Source: Oscillospiraceae bacterium
Lineage (GTDB): Bacteria; Bacillota; Clostridia; Oscillospirales; JAAYXM01
Length of the DNA stretch: 64,000 bases
NCBI GenBank assembly: GCA_017421025.1
Contig: JAFQME010000020.1
Location: forward strand, 1 to 64,000
Direction of reading: 5' to 3'
Below are positions 33,319 to 42,432 of the stretch, piece by piece. The notes under the pieces are model-generated. The model was not told where the DNA came from and made no database searches. It was given only the letters and a program-made list of their open reading frames with translations. Numbering within the stretch: the stretch's first letter is position 1; each line of letters opens with the position of its first letter. The translations under genes and the position numbers were made by a program.

Positions 33319-34578
33319 ATGAGTTTGATTCAAGTAGGCTTTGGAAAATCCTGCCTGACCCCCCGTCTCGGCGTGGAACTCACCGGTTACGGAACTTACC
33401 GTGAACGAGTTGGCACCGACGTTGAAATGGATTTGTGGGCACGCACTACCGCATGGGATGTCGACGGTGTCCGTTTTGTCATGGTAGTTTGCGATCTTTT
33501 GGCATTCACCGAAAAACTTTCCGCTGATACGGTCAATCTGATTGCGAGTGAAAACCGTATTTCGGCAGATAACGTCTTCCTCGCAGCAACTCATACCCAT
33601 ACCGGTCCTGCCACCGGTGCTTTGGTCGGTTGCGGTGAGCCGGACATCGAGACCATTGCAGCACTGCCCGGAAAAATTGCGGCATCGGTCAAGGCGGCAT
33701 TTGAAGATCTGGCGGAAGTCATTTCTGTCTCCACCAATGAAGACACCATGCCGTACACCTTTGTACTCAACCGTCAGATGAACGATGATTACCGCATTGA
33801 CCCCACCATCCGCACCATGCGGATCGAGCGCAAGGGCAAAAAGACAGTTGCAATCTCCAACTACTCCTGCCATCCGGTTTGCCCGGATCTTTCCTCGGTC
33901 ATCTCTCCGGATTACCCGGGTCACTTCTGCAAGAAGATGGAAGATGCAGGATATGAGGCAATGTACTTAAACGGCTTCTGCGGCAACCTCAACCCGATCC
34001 GCAAAGGTCAGTTCGGTTGCGCAGATCAAGCGGCTCAGCGCCTTTTCGACCGTTCGCACGAACTCTTTGAGACCGAAGTCAAGCAGGACATTGACGGTGT
34101 CGGGATCGTGGCAGGCCGTGAACCCATTGAACTGCGCCATGTTGATCCGATGGATACCGATGCAGGCGTTCAGTTCTGGCTGGACCGCAACAATTGGAAG
34201 CTTGCTCGCAGTTTTGCTGTCAACTATGACCGCATTGTGAACCGAATCCTCTACATGGAAGATCCGTATACCGAGTATATGGAATTCAAGGCACTGCGTC
34301 TTGGCAAGGCACTCTTCATTTTCCACAGCGGTGAAGTTTGCTCTCCGTTTGGCGATATGCTGCGGGAAGCATTCCCGGATTACACCGTGTTTATTGTCGG
34401 TACTGCATTTGCAACCACCCGTTACATCGGCACCGAGAAGAACGCAGACGAAGCAAACTCCATGTATATGTATGAAATCCTGGATTCCTGCGGCGCTTAC
34501 GGCACCATTCCGATCGTGCGTGGTGCAGGCGAAAAGCACTTTGCAGGCGTAATCCGCCGCATTAAGCCGATTGTTTAG
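33319..34578 (+). CDS. Neutral/alkaline ceramidase N-terminal domain-like protein, copy 1
   Basis: This 419-residue cytoplasmic protein (no signal peptide) matches only the N-terminal catalytic domain of neutral ceramidases; full enzymes are about 650 residues or more and secreted. Zinc-ligand motifs are present: AATHTHTGPATG, NYSCHPVC and HSGEVCSPFGD. The ceramidase GDVSPN motif with the catalytic serine reads GNLNPI here, so the serine is Asn. It may be a metal hydrolase of different specificity. A paralogue follows 16 bp downstream. GGAG-type site upstream of ATG. Confidence 0.8.
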   Translation: MSLIQVGFGKSCLTPRLGVELTGYGTYRERVGTDVEMDLWARTTAWDVDGVRFVMVVCDLLAFTEKLSADTVNLIASENRISADNVFLAATHTHTGPATGALVGCGEPDIETIAALPGKIAASVKAAFEDLAEVISVSTNEDTMPYTFVLNRQMNDDYRIDPTIRTMRIERKGKKTVAISNYSCHPVCPDLSSVISPDYPGHFCKKMEDAGYEAMYLNGFCGNLNPIRKGQFGCADQAAQRLFDRSHELFETEVKQDIDGVGIVAGREPIELRHVDPMDTDAGVQFWLDRNNWKLARSFAVNYDRIVNRILYMEDPYTEYMEFKALRLGKALFIFHSGEVCSPFGDMLREAFPDYTVFIVGTAFATTRYIGTEKNADEANSMYMYEILDSCGAYGTIPIVRGAGEKHFAGVIRRIKPIV

Positions 34579-34594
34579 GAAGGAGGAGAGATTG

Positions 34595-35848
34595 ATGATG
34601 AAATTAGGTTTTGGAAAATCTTGTCTCACTCCGAAGCTCGGAGTAGAGCTGACCGGATTCGGTACCTTTGGCTACCGCCGTGCCACCTCGGTGGAAGAGA
34701 ATCTCTACGCCCGTGCAACCGCATGGGAAATTGACGGTGTCCGCTATGCGATGATCGTCTGTGATCTTTTGGGCTTCACCGAAAAACTCAGCAAAGAAAT
34801 CATTTCTTTGATTGCAAGAAACAACGATATGAAGGAAGAAAACGTGCTCCTTGCAGCAACCCATACCCACACCGGTCCTGCTACCGGTTGCTTGGTCGGT
34901 TGCGGTGAGCCGGACTTTGAGACCATCAAAGAACTCCCCGCCAAGGTTGCAGCTTCTGTTTCGGCAGCATTTGAGGATCTCGCCGAGATCACTTCTGTCA
35001 CAACAAACGAGGGTGAATTCCCGTTCACCTTTGCATTCAACCGTCAGATCAACGACGATATCCGCATTGACCCCTCTATCCGCACCATGCGAATCAATCG
35101 TGAGGGTGCAAAGCCGGTTGCGATCGTGAACTATTCCTGCCATCCGGTTTCCCCCCGTGCGGTCGGCATCATCACGCCGGACTATCCCGGTTTCCTTTGC
35201 AAGCAGTTGGAAGAGGACGGTTTTGAGGCGATGTACATAAACGGCTTCTGCGGTAACATTGACCCCTACAACACCGGTCACGCAGGTTGTGCACAGAATG
35301 CGGCGCAGCTTTTGTATGAGCGTTCCAACGAACTCTTTGACGCAGATTCCGAGATGAAGGTTGACTCCGCATCGGTTTGCGGCGGAAACATCCCGCTTGA
35401 GCTTCAGCACGTTACTTTGGCTGAGGAAGAGCAGTTTGTTAAGGATGCGGAAGCAAAGGGCGATTGGCCGCTCACACGCATGATGGCGGTTTGCTACGAC
35501 CGCTCCTCCCTGCGTTTGATGTATGACCCTGAGCCGTATACCGATTACATGGAATTCAAAGCATTCCGTCTCGGCAAGGCGCTGTTTGTCTTCCACGGCG
35601 GCGAAATCTGCTCCCCGTTTGGTGATATGATCCGTGATGCATTCCCGGACTACACCGTGTTCCTCGCAGGCACCTCCTTTGCAACCAAGCGTTATGTTGC
35701 AACCGAGAAAAACTGGGACGAATCTCAGGAAATGTATATCTACGAGATTTCCCATTCCTGCAAGGCTTACGGCTGTTTCCCGATTGCTCGTGGGGCAGGC
35801 GAAAAGCACTTTGCAGAAGTCATCAAAGTAATCAAAGAAAACATCTAA
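34595..35848 (+). CDS. Neutral/alkaline ceramidase N-terminal domain-like protein, copy 2
   Basis: This 417-residue tandem paralogue of the previous gene is closely similar along its whole length (SCLTPKLGVELTGFGTF, AATHTHTGPATG, NYSCHPVS, HGGEICSPFGD). The position of the ceramidase nucleophile is Asp (GNIDPY). AGGAGG precedes ATG 34595. The two genes share one promoter and one terminator (35862-35889), so they could form a heteromer or process related substrates. No membrane or export signal. Confidence 0.8.
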   Translation: MMKLGFGKSCLTPKLGVELTGFGTFGYRRATSVEENLYARATAWEIDGVRYAMIVCDLLGFTEKLSKEIISLIARNNDMKEENVLLAATHTHTGPATGCLVGCGEPDFETIKELPAKVAASVSAAFEDLAEITSVTTNEGEFPFTFAFNRQINDDIRIDPSIRTMRINREGAKPVAIVNYSCHPVSPRAVGIITPDYPGFLCKQLEEDGFEAMYINGFCGNIDPYNTGHAGCAQNAAQLLYERSNELFDADSEMKVDSASVCGGNIPLELQHVTLAEEEQFVKDAEAKGDWPLTRMMAVCYDRSSLRLMYDPEPYTDYMEFKAFRLGKALFVFHGGEICSPFGDMIRDAFPDYTVFLAGTSFATKRYVATEKNWDESQEMYIYEISHSCKAYGCFPIARGAGEKHFAEVIKVIKENI

Positions 35849-35861
35849 CCATACCGTTTTC

Positions 35862-35889
35862 AGAGTCGCCCTCGGGCGACTCTTTTTTT
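35862..35889 (+). terminator. Terminator of the ceramidase-like operon
   Basis: The stem AGAGTCGCCC/GGGCGACTCT is followed by T7. Confidence 0.85.
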
Positions 35890-35939
35890 GCATTGACTCT
35901 GATTCTTTCGCATATGTTTTTGTAAAAGGAGCTGAGCAT

Positions 35940-36209
35940 ATGCGAGACATACTCAAACGTGTTTCCAATCTACTTTTTCTTCCGCCCGAGGCGGTGGCGG
36001 GAGTCTTTCGTTTAGAACTCATCGGGGCCGAGGAATTGTATTTAGAAAACCACAAAGGGATTTTGGAATACTCAGACACCGAGGTGGTCCTGCACGGAGG
36101 CGACCGGATTCTGCGGATTTGCGGCAAACATCTCTCACTGTGTACCATGACCGACTCCGAAGTGCTTTTACGGGGTGAATTTGAGCAGATTTCATTTGCA
36201 GCAGTTTAG
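35940..36209 (+). CDS. yqfC: Sporulation protein YqfC (YabP/YqfC family)
   Basis: This 89-residue protein of the YabP/YqfC family (LFLPPEAVAGVFRLELIGAEELYLENHKGILEY ... LRICGKHLSL) is expressed in the mother cell during sporulation in Bacilli and Clostridia. AAAGGAG lies eight bases before the ATG. It is the first gene of the yqfC-yqfD-phoH-ybeY-dgkA cluster, an order conserved in Clostridia and Bacilli. Confidence 0.9.
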   Translation: MRDILKRVSNLLFLPPEAVAGVFRLELIGAEELYLENHKGILEYSDTEVVLHGGDRILRICGKHLSLCTMTDSEVLLRGEFEQISFAAV

Positions 36210-36221
36210 GAGGCAAGCGAT

Positions 36222-37379
36222 ATGTCATCACTCATTCGACTCTTACAGGGAACGGTCACACTGCGGATTTGCGGTGCGGAATTGGAGCGGTTTCTCAATT
36301 TATGTGCCGAGTGTCAAATCCGATTCTGGAATCATACCAAACACACCTTTGATGAAATGGGACTGACGATAGCGGCACGGGATTTTTTTCGTCTCCCTCC
36401 CATTGTGCGAAAGACCCGATGTCGGGTACATCTCTGTTCTCGCCACGGGCTCCCCTTTCTTCTCCGAAAAGTCCGTCCGGTTTTGGCAATTGGTGTGATT
36501 CTGTTTGTGTTGATTGCTTGGGTGATGAGCGGGTTTCTTTGGTCAATTGAGATTACGGGTGCGGATGCGGCGTCCCACGATTTGATTCGGAGTGCTTTGG
36601 CGGAAAACGGAGTGAAGCCGGGGGCCTATACCAAGCGGCTGGATTTGGAAAGAGTCCGCAATCAAATCCTGATTGACCTTCCCGAATTCATTTATCTCAA
36701 CATCAATTTACACGGAAGTCATGCGGATGTGGCGGTAAAAAAGCGCATCCGACCGCCCGAGATCGTCCGTGAAAACGGGTTTGCAAACATTGTGGCAAAA
36801 GAGGGTGGCGTGATTGAACGAATCACGGTATATGAAGGGACACCCGAGGTCTCGCCCGGGGATTTGGTGGTGCCCGGGCAGTTGTTGGCAAACGGGTACA
36901 TGACCGGACGGAGCGGGGTTTCGGTCCCGACCCATGCACGAGCGGATGTGTATGCACGCACATGGCAAACAAAACGCATCTTGTTCCCGCTGGAAGCCGA
37001 GCAAATCACACTGACCGGAGACACTTATCGCAAATACACCCTGGTTTTTGGAAAAAAACGGATAAAAATCTTGCAAAAAGGTAGCATCCCTGAGCACGAA
37101 TGTGATAGAATAATAAAAAAGACGCAACTATCTCTCCCGGGTGGTCTTACCCTTCCACTCTATTTGGAACTCGAGACCGCACAAGTGTGCCGGCTGGACC
37201 GTGCGCTTCTCCCGCTCCCCTATGCGATCACATTTGGGACGCAGGCTTTGGAAGACTCGCTCGTTCTCTCGGACACCGACCGACTGCTGGACTTACGATT
37301 TTCCGCAACCGAGCAAAACGGTACAGTGGAGTTAGAGATGATTGCGGAATGTGTGAAACAAATCGGGGTGGAACAATGA
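36222..37379 (+). CDS. yqfD: Sporulation protein YqfD
   Basis: This 385-residue single-pass membrane protein has an N-terminal cytoplasmic domain (GTVTLRICGAELERFLNLC), a transmembrane helix near residues 86-108 (VLAIGVILFVLIAWVMSGFLW) and an extracytoplasmic domain (IEITGADAASHDLIRSALAENGVKPG). It is required for efficient sporulation in homologues; the biochemical role is unclear. Its TGA overlaps the ATG of phoH. Confidence 0.93.
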   Translation: MSSLIRLLQGTVTLRICGAELERFLNLCAECQIRFWNHTKHTFDEMGLTIAARDFFRLPPIVRKTRCRVHLCSRHGLPFLLRKVRPVLAIGVILFVLIAWVMSGFLWSIEITGADAASHDLIRSALAENGVKPGAYTKRLDLERVRNQILIDLPEFIYLNINLHGSHADVAVKKRIRPPEIVRENGFANIVAKEGGVIERITVYEGTPEVSPGDLVVPGQLLANGYMTGRSGVSVPTHARADVYARTWQTKRILFPLEAEQITLTGDTYRKYTLVFGKKRIKILQKGSIPEHECDRIIKKTQLSLPGGLTLPLYLELETAQVCRLDRALLPLPYAITFGTQALEDSLVLSDTDRLLDLRFSATEQNGTVELEMIAECVKQIGVEQ

Positions 37380-38350
37380 CAGAAAAAACCATCAATGTAG
37401 AACGTTTGGAACAAATCATCAATGTATTCGGCTCATTTGACGAAAATGTCGTCCTTTTGGAAACCGAATTAGGGGTACGTGTCATCAACCGTGACACCGA
37501 ACTCAAAGTGATTGGCGATGTGGAAGCGGTGGACCGTGCGGTGCGTGTTTTGGAGGGACTTCTCTCTCTGTCCGCACGAGGCGAGCCTATCACCGAGCAA
37601 AATATCCGCTATATCATCGGGCTGGTGGAGGATGACCGTGAAGATAAAATCGAAGAACTTGCAAAAGATGTGGTCTGCATCAACAACAACGGCAAGCCCA
37701 TCAAAGCAAAGACCATCGGTCAGAAGGATTATCTGAACGCCATCAAGAATAACATCATCACACTTGGTATCGGTCCTGCCGGCACGGGAAAAACCTACCT
37801 TGCGGTAGCATGTGCGGTGGCGGCATTCCGTGACAAAAGTGTCAACCGAATCATTCTGACCCGCCCTGCTATTGAAGCGGGTGAAAAACTCGGCTTTCTC
37901 CCCGGTGATTTACAAAGCAAGGTTGACCCATATCTGCGTCCGCTTTATGACGGTCTCTTTGATATGTTGGGCCCCGAGGGGTATCAGAAGTATTTCGACC
38001 GGGGAAACATTGAGGTTGCTCCGCTTGCGTATATGCGCGGTCGCACCCTGGACGATTCTTTTATCATTCTTGACGAAGCGCAAAACACCACCCCGGAACA
38101 GATGAAGATGTTTTTAACCCGTCTCGGGTTTAACTCCAAGGCGGTCATCACAGGCGACATCACTCAGATCGACCTGCCCGACGGGAAATACTCTGGGCTG
38201 AAAGACGCCATGCGTGTTCTCAAAAATGTGGAAGGAGTTGCGCAGTGCATGTTGACCAACCGTGACGTGGTACGTCATCCGCTGGTTCAGCGCATCATTG
38301 CAGCATACGAAGAATCCGAGAAAAAGCAACAGAATCGGAGGGATAAATGA
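37376..38350 (+). CDS. phoH: PhoH-like ATPase
   Basis: This 324-residue PhoH/YbeZ protein has an N-terminal KH-like region and the ATPase core with Walker A GPAGTGKTYLAV near residue 138 and Walker B FIILDEAQNTTPEQMKMFLTRLG near 230. It acts with YbeY in rRNA and RNA metabolism (known for the family). The start at 37376 overlaps the yqfD stop by 4 bp; ybeY begins within its own stop. Confidence 0.95.
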   Translation: MTEKTINVERLEQIINVFGSFDENVVLLETELGVRVINRDTELKVIGDVEAVDRAVRVLEGLLSLSARGEPITEQNIRYIIGLVEDDREDKIEELAKDVVCINNNGKPIKAKTIGQKDYLNAIKNNIITLGIGPAGTGKTYLAVACAVAAFRDKSVNRIILTRPAIEAGEKLGFLPGDLQSKVDPYLRPLYDGLFDMLGPEGYQKYFDRGNIEVAPLAYMRGRTLDDSFIILDEAQNTTPEQMKMFLTRLGFNSKAVITGDITQIDLPDGKYSGLKDAMRVLKNVEGVAQCMLTNRDVVRHPLVQRIIAAYEESEKKQQNRRDK

Positions 38351-38862
38351 TGAATCATGCGGTTACTGTGGTCCCTGCAATCGAGGGAATTTGTGATCTT
38401 GACACTTTCACTCCTCTGCTCACTCGCTGCATCACGCACACGCTTGAGCAACAAGGGGTGGAGCAGGCGTGCGACATTTATGTGATGCTCACAGACGATG
38501 CGGGCATTCGTGAATTGAATGCCGAGCATCGGGAGATTGACCGGGAAACCGATGTACTCTCCTTTCCCATGCTGGAACTCACTCCGGGTGAGCCGATCGT
38601 GGTCGGTCCATTGGAACTGGATCCGGAAACCGGACGTCTGATGTTGGGAGACATGGCGATTTCGGTGGAACGGGCGAAGGTACAGGCGGAGGAATACGGG
38701 CACTCGCTTGAGCGTGAAATGTGCTTCCTTGCGGTGCACTCCACCCTTCACCTCTTGGGGTATGACCATGAAAAATCTCCCGAGGATGAGGCGGTACACT
38801 TTGCACTGCAAGAGCAAATCCTGGAGGAGTGCGGGATTCGGAGGGATTCGGATGCTGAATAG
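38347..38862 (+). CDS. ybeY: Endoribonuclease YbeY (16S rRNA maturation)
   Basis: This 171-residue protein has the zinc-binding motif HSTLHLLGYDHE (three histidines) near residue 135 and RETDVLSFPM of the family. It matures 16S rRNA 3' ends and takes part in ribosome quality control. It overlaps phoH by 4 bp and dgkA by 11 bp. Confidence 0.95.
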   Translation: MMNHAVTVVPAIEGICDLDTFTPLLTRCITHTLEQQGVEQACDIYVMLTDDAGIRELNAEHREIDRETDVLSFPMLELTPGEPIVVGPLELDPETGRLMLGDMAISVERAKVQAEEYGHSLEREMCFLAVHSTLHLLGYDHEKSPEDEAVHFALQEQILEECGIRRDSDAE

Positions 38863-39292
38863 TTTCCGCTATGCCGTTTCGGGAATCCTTCATGCAATCA
38901 AATCCGAGCGGAATCTTCGCATCCATCTGTGCATGATGGGGTATGTCCTCTTTTTTGCATGGTTCGGCGAGGTTTCAAGCCGACAGATCCCGATCCTCTT
39001 TGTCTGTTTCGGGATGGTACTTACCGCAGAACTCATCAACACTGCAATTGAGCAGATTTGTGATTTGGTGCAGCCGGACAAGCATCCTGCTGTAAAAATC
39101 ATCAAAGATATTGCCGCCGGTGCGGTGTTGTTCTCCGCAATCATGGCGGCTGCGGCAGGGCTTTGGATTTTTTTGGATCCCGCCGTGTTTCTCACCGTGA
39201 TTGCCAAATTCCTTGAATCCCCTTATATTCCGGTCCTTTTGGCGGTTTCGGTCGCTTTTTCGCTTTTGTTCTGTAAAGCGAAAAAATCTTAA
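38852..39292 (+). CDS. dgkA: Diacylglycerol/undecaprenol kinase (DgkA family)
   Basis: This 146-residue membrane kinase has family motifs SFRYAVSGILHAIKSERNLRIHL at the N-terminus, AELINTAIEQICDLV (catalytic Glu and Asn) and HPAVKIIKDIAAGAVLFSAIMAA. Gram-positive members phosphorylate undecaprenol or diacylglycerol. The ATG at 38852, within the end of ybeY, follows GGAGGG. Confidence 0.93.
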   Translation: MLNSFRYAVSGILHAIKSERNLRIHLCMMGYVLFFAWFGEVSSRQIPILFVCFGMVLTAELINTAIEQICDLVQPDKHPAVKIIKDIAAGAVLFSAIMAAAAGLWIFLDPAVFLTVIAKFLESPYIPVLLAVSVAFSLLFCKAKKS

Positions 39293-39325
39293 GAAAAAAT
39301 TTTGTGTAAAATTACCGATTTACAG

Positions 39326-39354
39326 TTGTAATTGTTAAGAAATTGTTATATAAT
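39326..39354 (+). promoter_or_regulatory. Promoter of the EF-G-like gene
   Basis: TTGTAA (39326-39331), 17-bp spacer, TATAAT (39349-39354), then a 56-base leader to the start codon. Confidence 0.7.
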
Positions 39355-39410
39355 AACAACAAGATGTGTCTCGCGCATATTCAATCAGCAACAAAGGAGA
39401 GAACAAAACT

Positions 39411-41483
39411 ATGAAAGTCTACCCCTCTGCAAACATTCGTAACGTCTGTCTCCTTGGGCATGGCGGCGATGGCAAAACTTCACTGTTAGAAAGCTTGCTT
39501 TTCATGACCAAGACGACTGACCGTCTGGGCAAGATCGTTGACGGCAACACCGTCAGTGACTACGATCCCGAAGAAATCAAGCGTAAAATTTCGATTTCCG
39601 CAGCACTCGCTCCGATCGAGTTTAACAATTGCAAGATCAATGTGATCGACACCCCGGGTTACTTCGACTTTGCAGGCGAAGTGTACCAGGCTCTGCGTGT
39701 TGCAGACACCGCTGTGATCGTCTGCTCCGCAAAGAACGGTGTTGGCGTTGGCACCGAAGTTGCATGGAAGCATGCAGAAGAAAAGAAGATGCCGCGCATC
39801 GTTTACATATCCAAGATTGATGAAGAAAATGCTGATTTCAACAAGGCATACGAAAGCCTTCGTGAGAAATTCGGTATTTCGGTCTGCCCAATTGTCATTC
39901 CGGCAATCATTGACGGCAAGACCACCGGTATCATCGACCTCGCAACCGCAAAGTACTATGAACTGAAAGATGGCAAGGCTGTTGACACTCCGGTCCCGGA
40001 TGCTTTGGTCTCCACCATTGAAGAGTACCGTGCTCACGTTGCGGAAAGTGTCGCTGAAACCAGCGATGAATTCATGACCAAGTACTTCGACGGCGAAGAA
40101 TTCACCACCGAAGAATATTTGGCAGGCATCAAAGCGGGTGTTACCGCAGGCAGCCTGGTTCCGGTCGTTTGCGGCTCCGCTGCAACCGGCATCGGTTCCC
40201 TTGCACTCCTCCGTGCAATCGTGGACTATGCTCCCTCGCCCATCGCAGTCAGCCCGGAAGTTGCAACCGACGCAAATGGCGAAGCGGTTGAGCTCGACGG
40301 CGGCGAAAATGGCCCGGCTGTTGCATTCGTCTTTAAGACCGTTTCTGACCAGTACGGCAAATTCTCCTTCTTCAAAGTTATTTCCGGTACCGTGAAGGGC
40401 GACAGTTCCCTGACCAATGCACGCACCGGACAGGCTGAGAAGATGGGTCACTTAAACTATGTCTTCGGCAAAAAGCAGATTGCGACCGATACCGTTGTTT
40501 GCGGTGATATCGCAGCTGTTTCCAAACTTGCACACACCAAGACCGGTGACACACTCTGTGCTTCCGGCAACGTGGTTTCCCTCGAGGGCATTAAGTTCCC
40601 CACCCCGACCTATGCACGTGCAATGGCTCCGCAGGTCAAGGGCGGTGAAGAAAAGATCGCAACCGGCATGAACCGCATGGCGGAAGAAGATCTCACCTTT
40701 AAGACTGTCAACAATGCAGAAACCCATCAGTATGTCGTCACCGGTTACGGCGACATTCATATCGACGTTTTGGTTTCCCGCCTCAAGAGCCGTTTCGGCG
40801 CTGATGTCATCCTGGAAGATCCGCGTGTACCGTACCGTGAAAAGATCCGTAAAAAGGTCCGTGTTCAGGGTCGTCACAAGAAACAGTCCGGCGGTCACGG
40901 TCAGTTCGGTGATGTTTGGGTCGAATTTGAGCCGGGTGATCAGGAAGATCTGGTATTCGAAGAAAAGGTTGTCGGCGGCGCTGTCCCGAAGAACTTCTTC
41001 CCGGCAGTTGAAAAGGGTCTGCGTGACTGCATCTCCAAGGGTGTTTTGGCAGGCTTCCCGGTCGTCTTCTTAAAGGCTACTTTGGTGGACGGTTCTTACC
41101 ACGATGTTGACTCCTCTGAAATGGCATTTAAAGTTGCAGCAGGTCTTGCTTACAAGGCAGGTCTCCCGCAGGCTGACCCGGTCATTCTTGAGCCGATCGG
41201 TCACCTCGCTGTCACCATTCCGGACAGTTACATGGGCGACGTCATTGGCGATTTGAACAAGCGCCGTGGCCGTGTTCTCGGTATGACTCCGGTAGCAGGC
41301 GGTCTCCAGATTGTGGAAGCAGAAGTCCCGATGGCTGAGATGAACACTTACACCATCGACCTCCGCTCCATGACCCAGGGTCGTGGCTCCTTCGAGTTTG
41401 ACTTTGAGCGTTACGAAGAAGCTCCGATGAACGTTCAGCAGAAGATCATCGAAGACCGCAAGGCATACATGACCGAAGAATAA
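39411..41483 (+). CDS. Elongation factor G-like GTPase (EF-G2 type)
   Basis: This 690-residue translational GTPase has all five EF-G domains. The G1 loop is GHGGDGKTS instead of the canonical AHIDAGKTT, G3 is DTPGYFDF with Tyr in place of the catalytic His, and G4 is SKID. Domain IV starts at RKKVRVQGRHKKQSGGHGQFGDV. These changes mark the second EF-G lineage of Firmicutes rather than the main fusA product. Its function is less certain (slow translocase or accessory role). Codon use looks strongly biased, suggesting high expression. AAAGGAG precedes ATG 39411. A separate fusA is expected elsewhere. Confidence 0.9.
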   Translation: MKVYPSANIRNVCLLGHGGDGKTSLLESLLFMTKTTDRLGKIVDGNTVSDYDPEEIKRKISISAALAPIEFNNCKINVIDTPGYFDFAGEVYQALRVADTAVIVCSAKNGVGVGTEVAWKHAEEKKMPRIVYISKIDEENADFNKAYESLREKFGISVCPIVIPAIIDGKTTGIIDLATAKYYELKDGKAVDTPVPDALVSTIEEYRAHVAESVAETSDEFMTKYFDGEEFTTEEYLAGIKAGVTAGSLVPVVCGSAATGIGSLALLRAIVDYAPSPIAVSPEVATDANGEAVELDGGENGPAVAFVFKTVSDQYGKFSFFKVISGTVKGDSSLTNARTGQAEKMGHLNYVFGKKQIATDTVVCGDIAAVSKLAHTKTGDTLCASGNVVSLEGIKFPTPTYARAMAPQVKGGEEKIATGMNRMAEEDLTFKTVNNAETHQYVVTGYGDIHIDVLVSRLKSRFGADVILEDPRVPYREKIRKKVRVQGRHKKQSGGHGQFGDVWVEFEPGDQEDLVFEEKVVGGAVPKNFFPAVEKGLRDCISKGVLAGFPVVFLKATLVDGSYHDVDSSEMAFKVAAGLAYKAGLPQADPVILEPIGHLAVTIPDSYMGDVIGDLNKRRGRVLGMTPVAGGLQIVEAEVPMAEMNTYTIDLRSMTQGRGSFEFDFERYEEAPMNVQQKIIEDRKAYMTEE

Positions 41484-41525
41484 GAATCCGCCTCGGGATC
41501 TTATTTCCCCGCAATCATGAATCAC

Positions 41526-41561
41526 AAAAGCCTTGGTGCAAATTGCACCAAGGCTTTTTTC
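41526..41561 (+). terminator. Terminator of the EF-G-like gene
   Basis: AAAAGCCTTGGTGCAA and its complement are followed by T6. The same stem recurs at 42398-42432. Confidence 0.85.
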
Positions 41562-41590
41562 TTGAAACCCACGCTGAAATGCGGTATAAT
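41562..41590 (+). promoter_or_regulatory. Promoter of the EFR1 ferredoxin gene
   Basis: TTGAAA (41562-41567), 17-bp spacer, TATAAT (41585-41590), starting right after the previous terminator. Confidence 0.75.
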
Positions 41591-41623
41591 AAAAGACGTA
41601 TTTTTTGAGTTTTGGAGGCTTAT

Positions 41624-42400
41624 ATGGTCTTATACTATTCTGCGACCGGAAACACCGAATTTATCGCAAAAGAACTTGCAAAACGCTTAAATGAGCCGTG
41701 TGTCGATCTCCTTACACGCATCAAAGAAAAGAACTATGAACCGCTTCATTCCGAGACCCCGTTTATCATCTGCGCACCGGTGTATGTCTGCGAAATGCCA
41801 CGGTTTTTGCGTGCATATCTGAAGCAACAAACATTCACGGGAAGTCGGGAGGTTTACGGTATCTTTACCAGCGGCGGATACTGCGGTCCTTCGGGTGTCC
41901 TCGCAAAAGCGTTGTTTCAAAAAAAGCATATGATCTACCGTGGTCATGCCGAATTCAAAATGCCGAGAAATTATGTGGCAAGCGATGCGTATCCCATGCT
42001 GGAAGACGCAGAAATTGAAACCCGGATTCGTGACTCTATGTGCCGTTTGGATGCGGTTGCAGCAGATATCCGTGCCGGAAAACGACTCAAGGCAAGACAC
42101 GTATTTTTCTTTGAAACTCTCATCACACTCCCCTTTAATCCGATTTGGTGCAAGTACAAACTCACCGCAAAGGCGTTTTATGCAAAAGAATCTTGCGTCG
42201 GCTGTGGAAAGTGCGAGCGGCTCTGCCCGCTCAATAACATCCAACTGACGGATGGGAAGCCCGTTTGGGGAGAGAGCTGCTCTCACTGCATGGCATGCAT
42301 CGGAAACTGCCCCACCGATGCGATTGAATACGGAACGATCACACAAGGAAAGCCCCGTTACCGCTTTGAAAAGTATCGCCATTTGGCAGACGACAAATAA
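41624..42400 (+). CDS. EFR1 family flavodoxin-ferredoxin fusion protein
   Basis: This 258-residue protein fuses an N-terminal flavodoxin-like domain (YYSATGNTEFIAKELAKRL, FTSGGYCGPSG) to a C-terminal two-cluster ferredoxin (CVGCGKCERLCPLNN and CSHCMACIGNCPTDA, two [4Fe-4S] sites). It is presumably an electron carrier whose partner is not known. GGAGG precedes ATG 41624. It is transcribed alone from a clear promoter. Confidence 0.92.
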   Translation: MVLYYSATGNTEFIAKELAKRLNEPCVDLLTRIKEKNYEPLHSETPFIICAPVYVCEMPRFLRAYLKQQTFTGSREVYGIFTSGGYCGPSGVLAKALFQKKHMIYRGHAEFKMPRNYVASDAYPMLEDAEIETRIRDSMCRLDAVAADIRAGKRLKARHVFFFETLITLPFNPIWCKYKLTAKAFYAKESCVGCGKCERLCPLNNIQLTDGKPVWGESCSHCMACIGNCPTDAIEYGTITQGKPRYRFEKYRHLADDK

Positions 42401-42432
42401 AGCCTTGGTGCAAATGCACCAAGGCTTTATTC
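42398..42432. terminator. Convergent terminator between the EFR1 gene and gatB
   Basis: AAAGCCTTGGTGCA and its complement are followed by TTATTC, with AATAAA on the other side. It is nearly identical to the terminator at 41526-41561. Confidence 0.8.

Noticed and set aside
34604-36148. A 514-codon open frame on the minus strand opposite the second ceramidase-like gene and yqfC
   Set aside because: It runs through the terminator at 35862-35889 and opposite two conserved genes; composition is Cys/His rich as in shadow frames.
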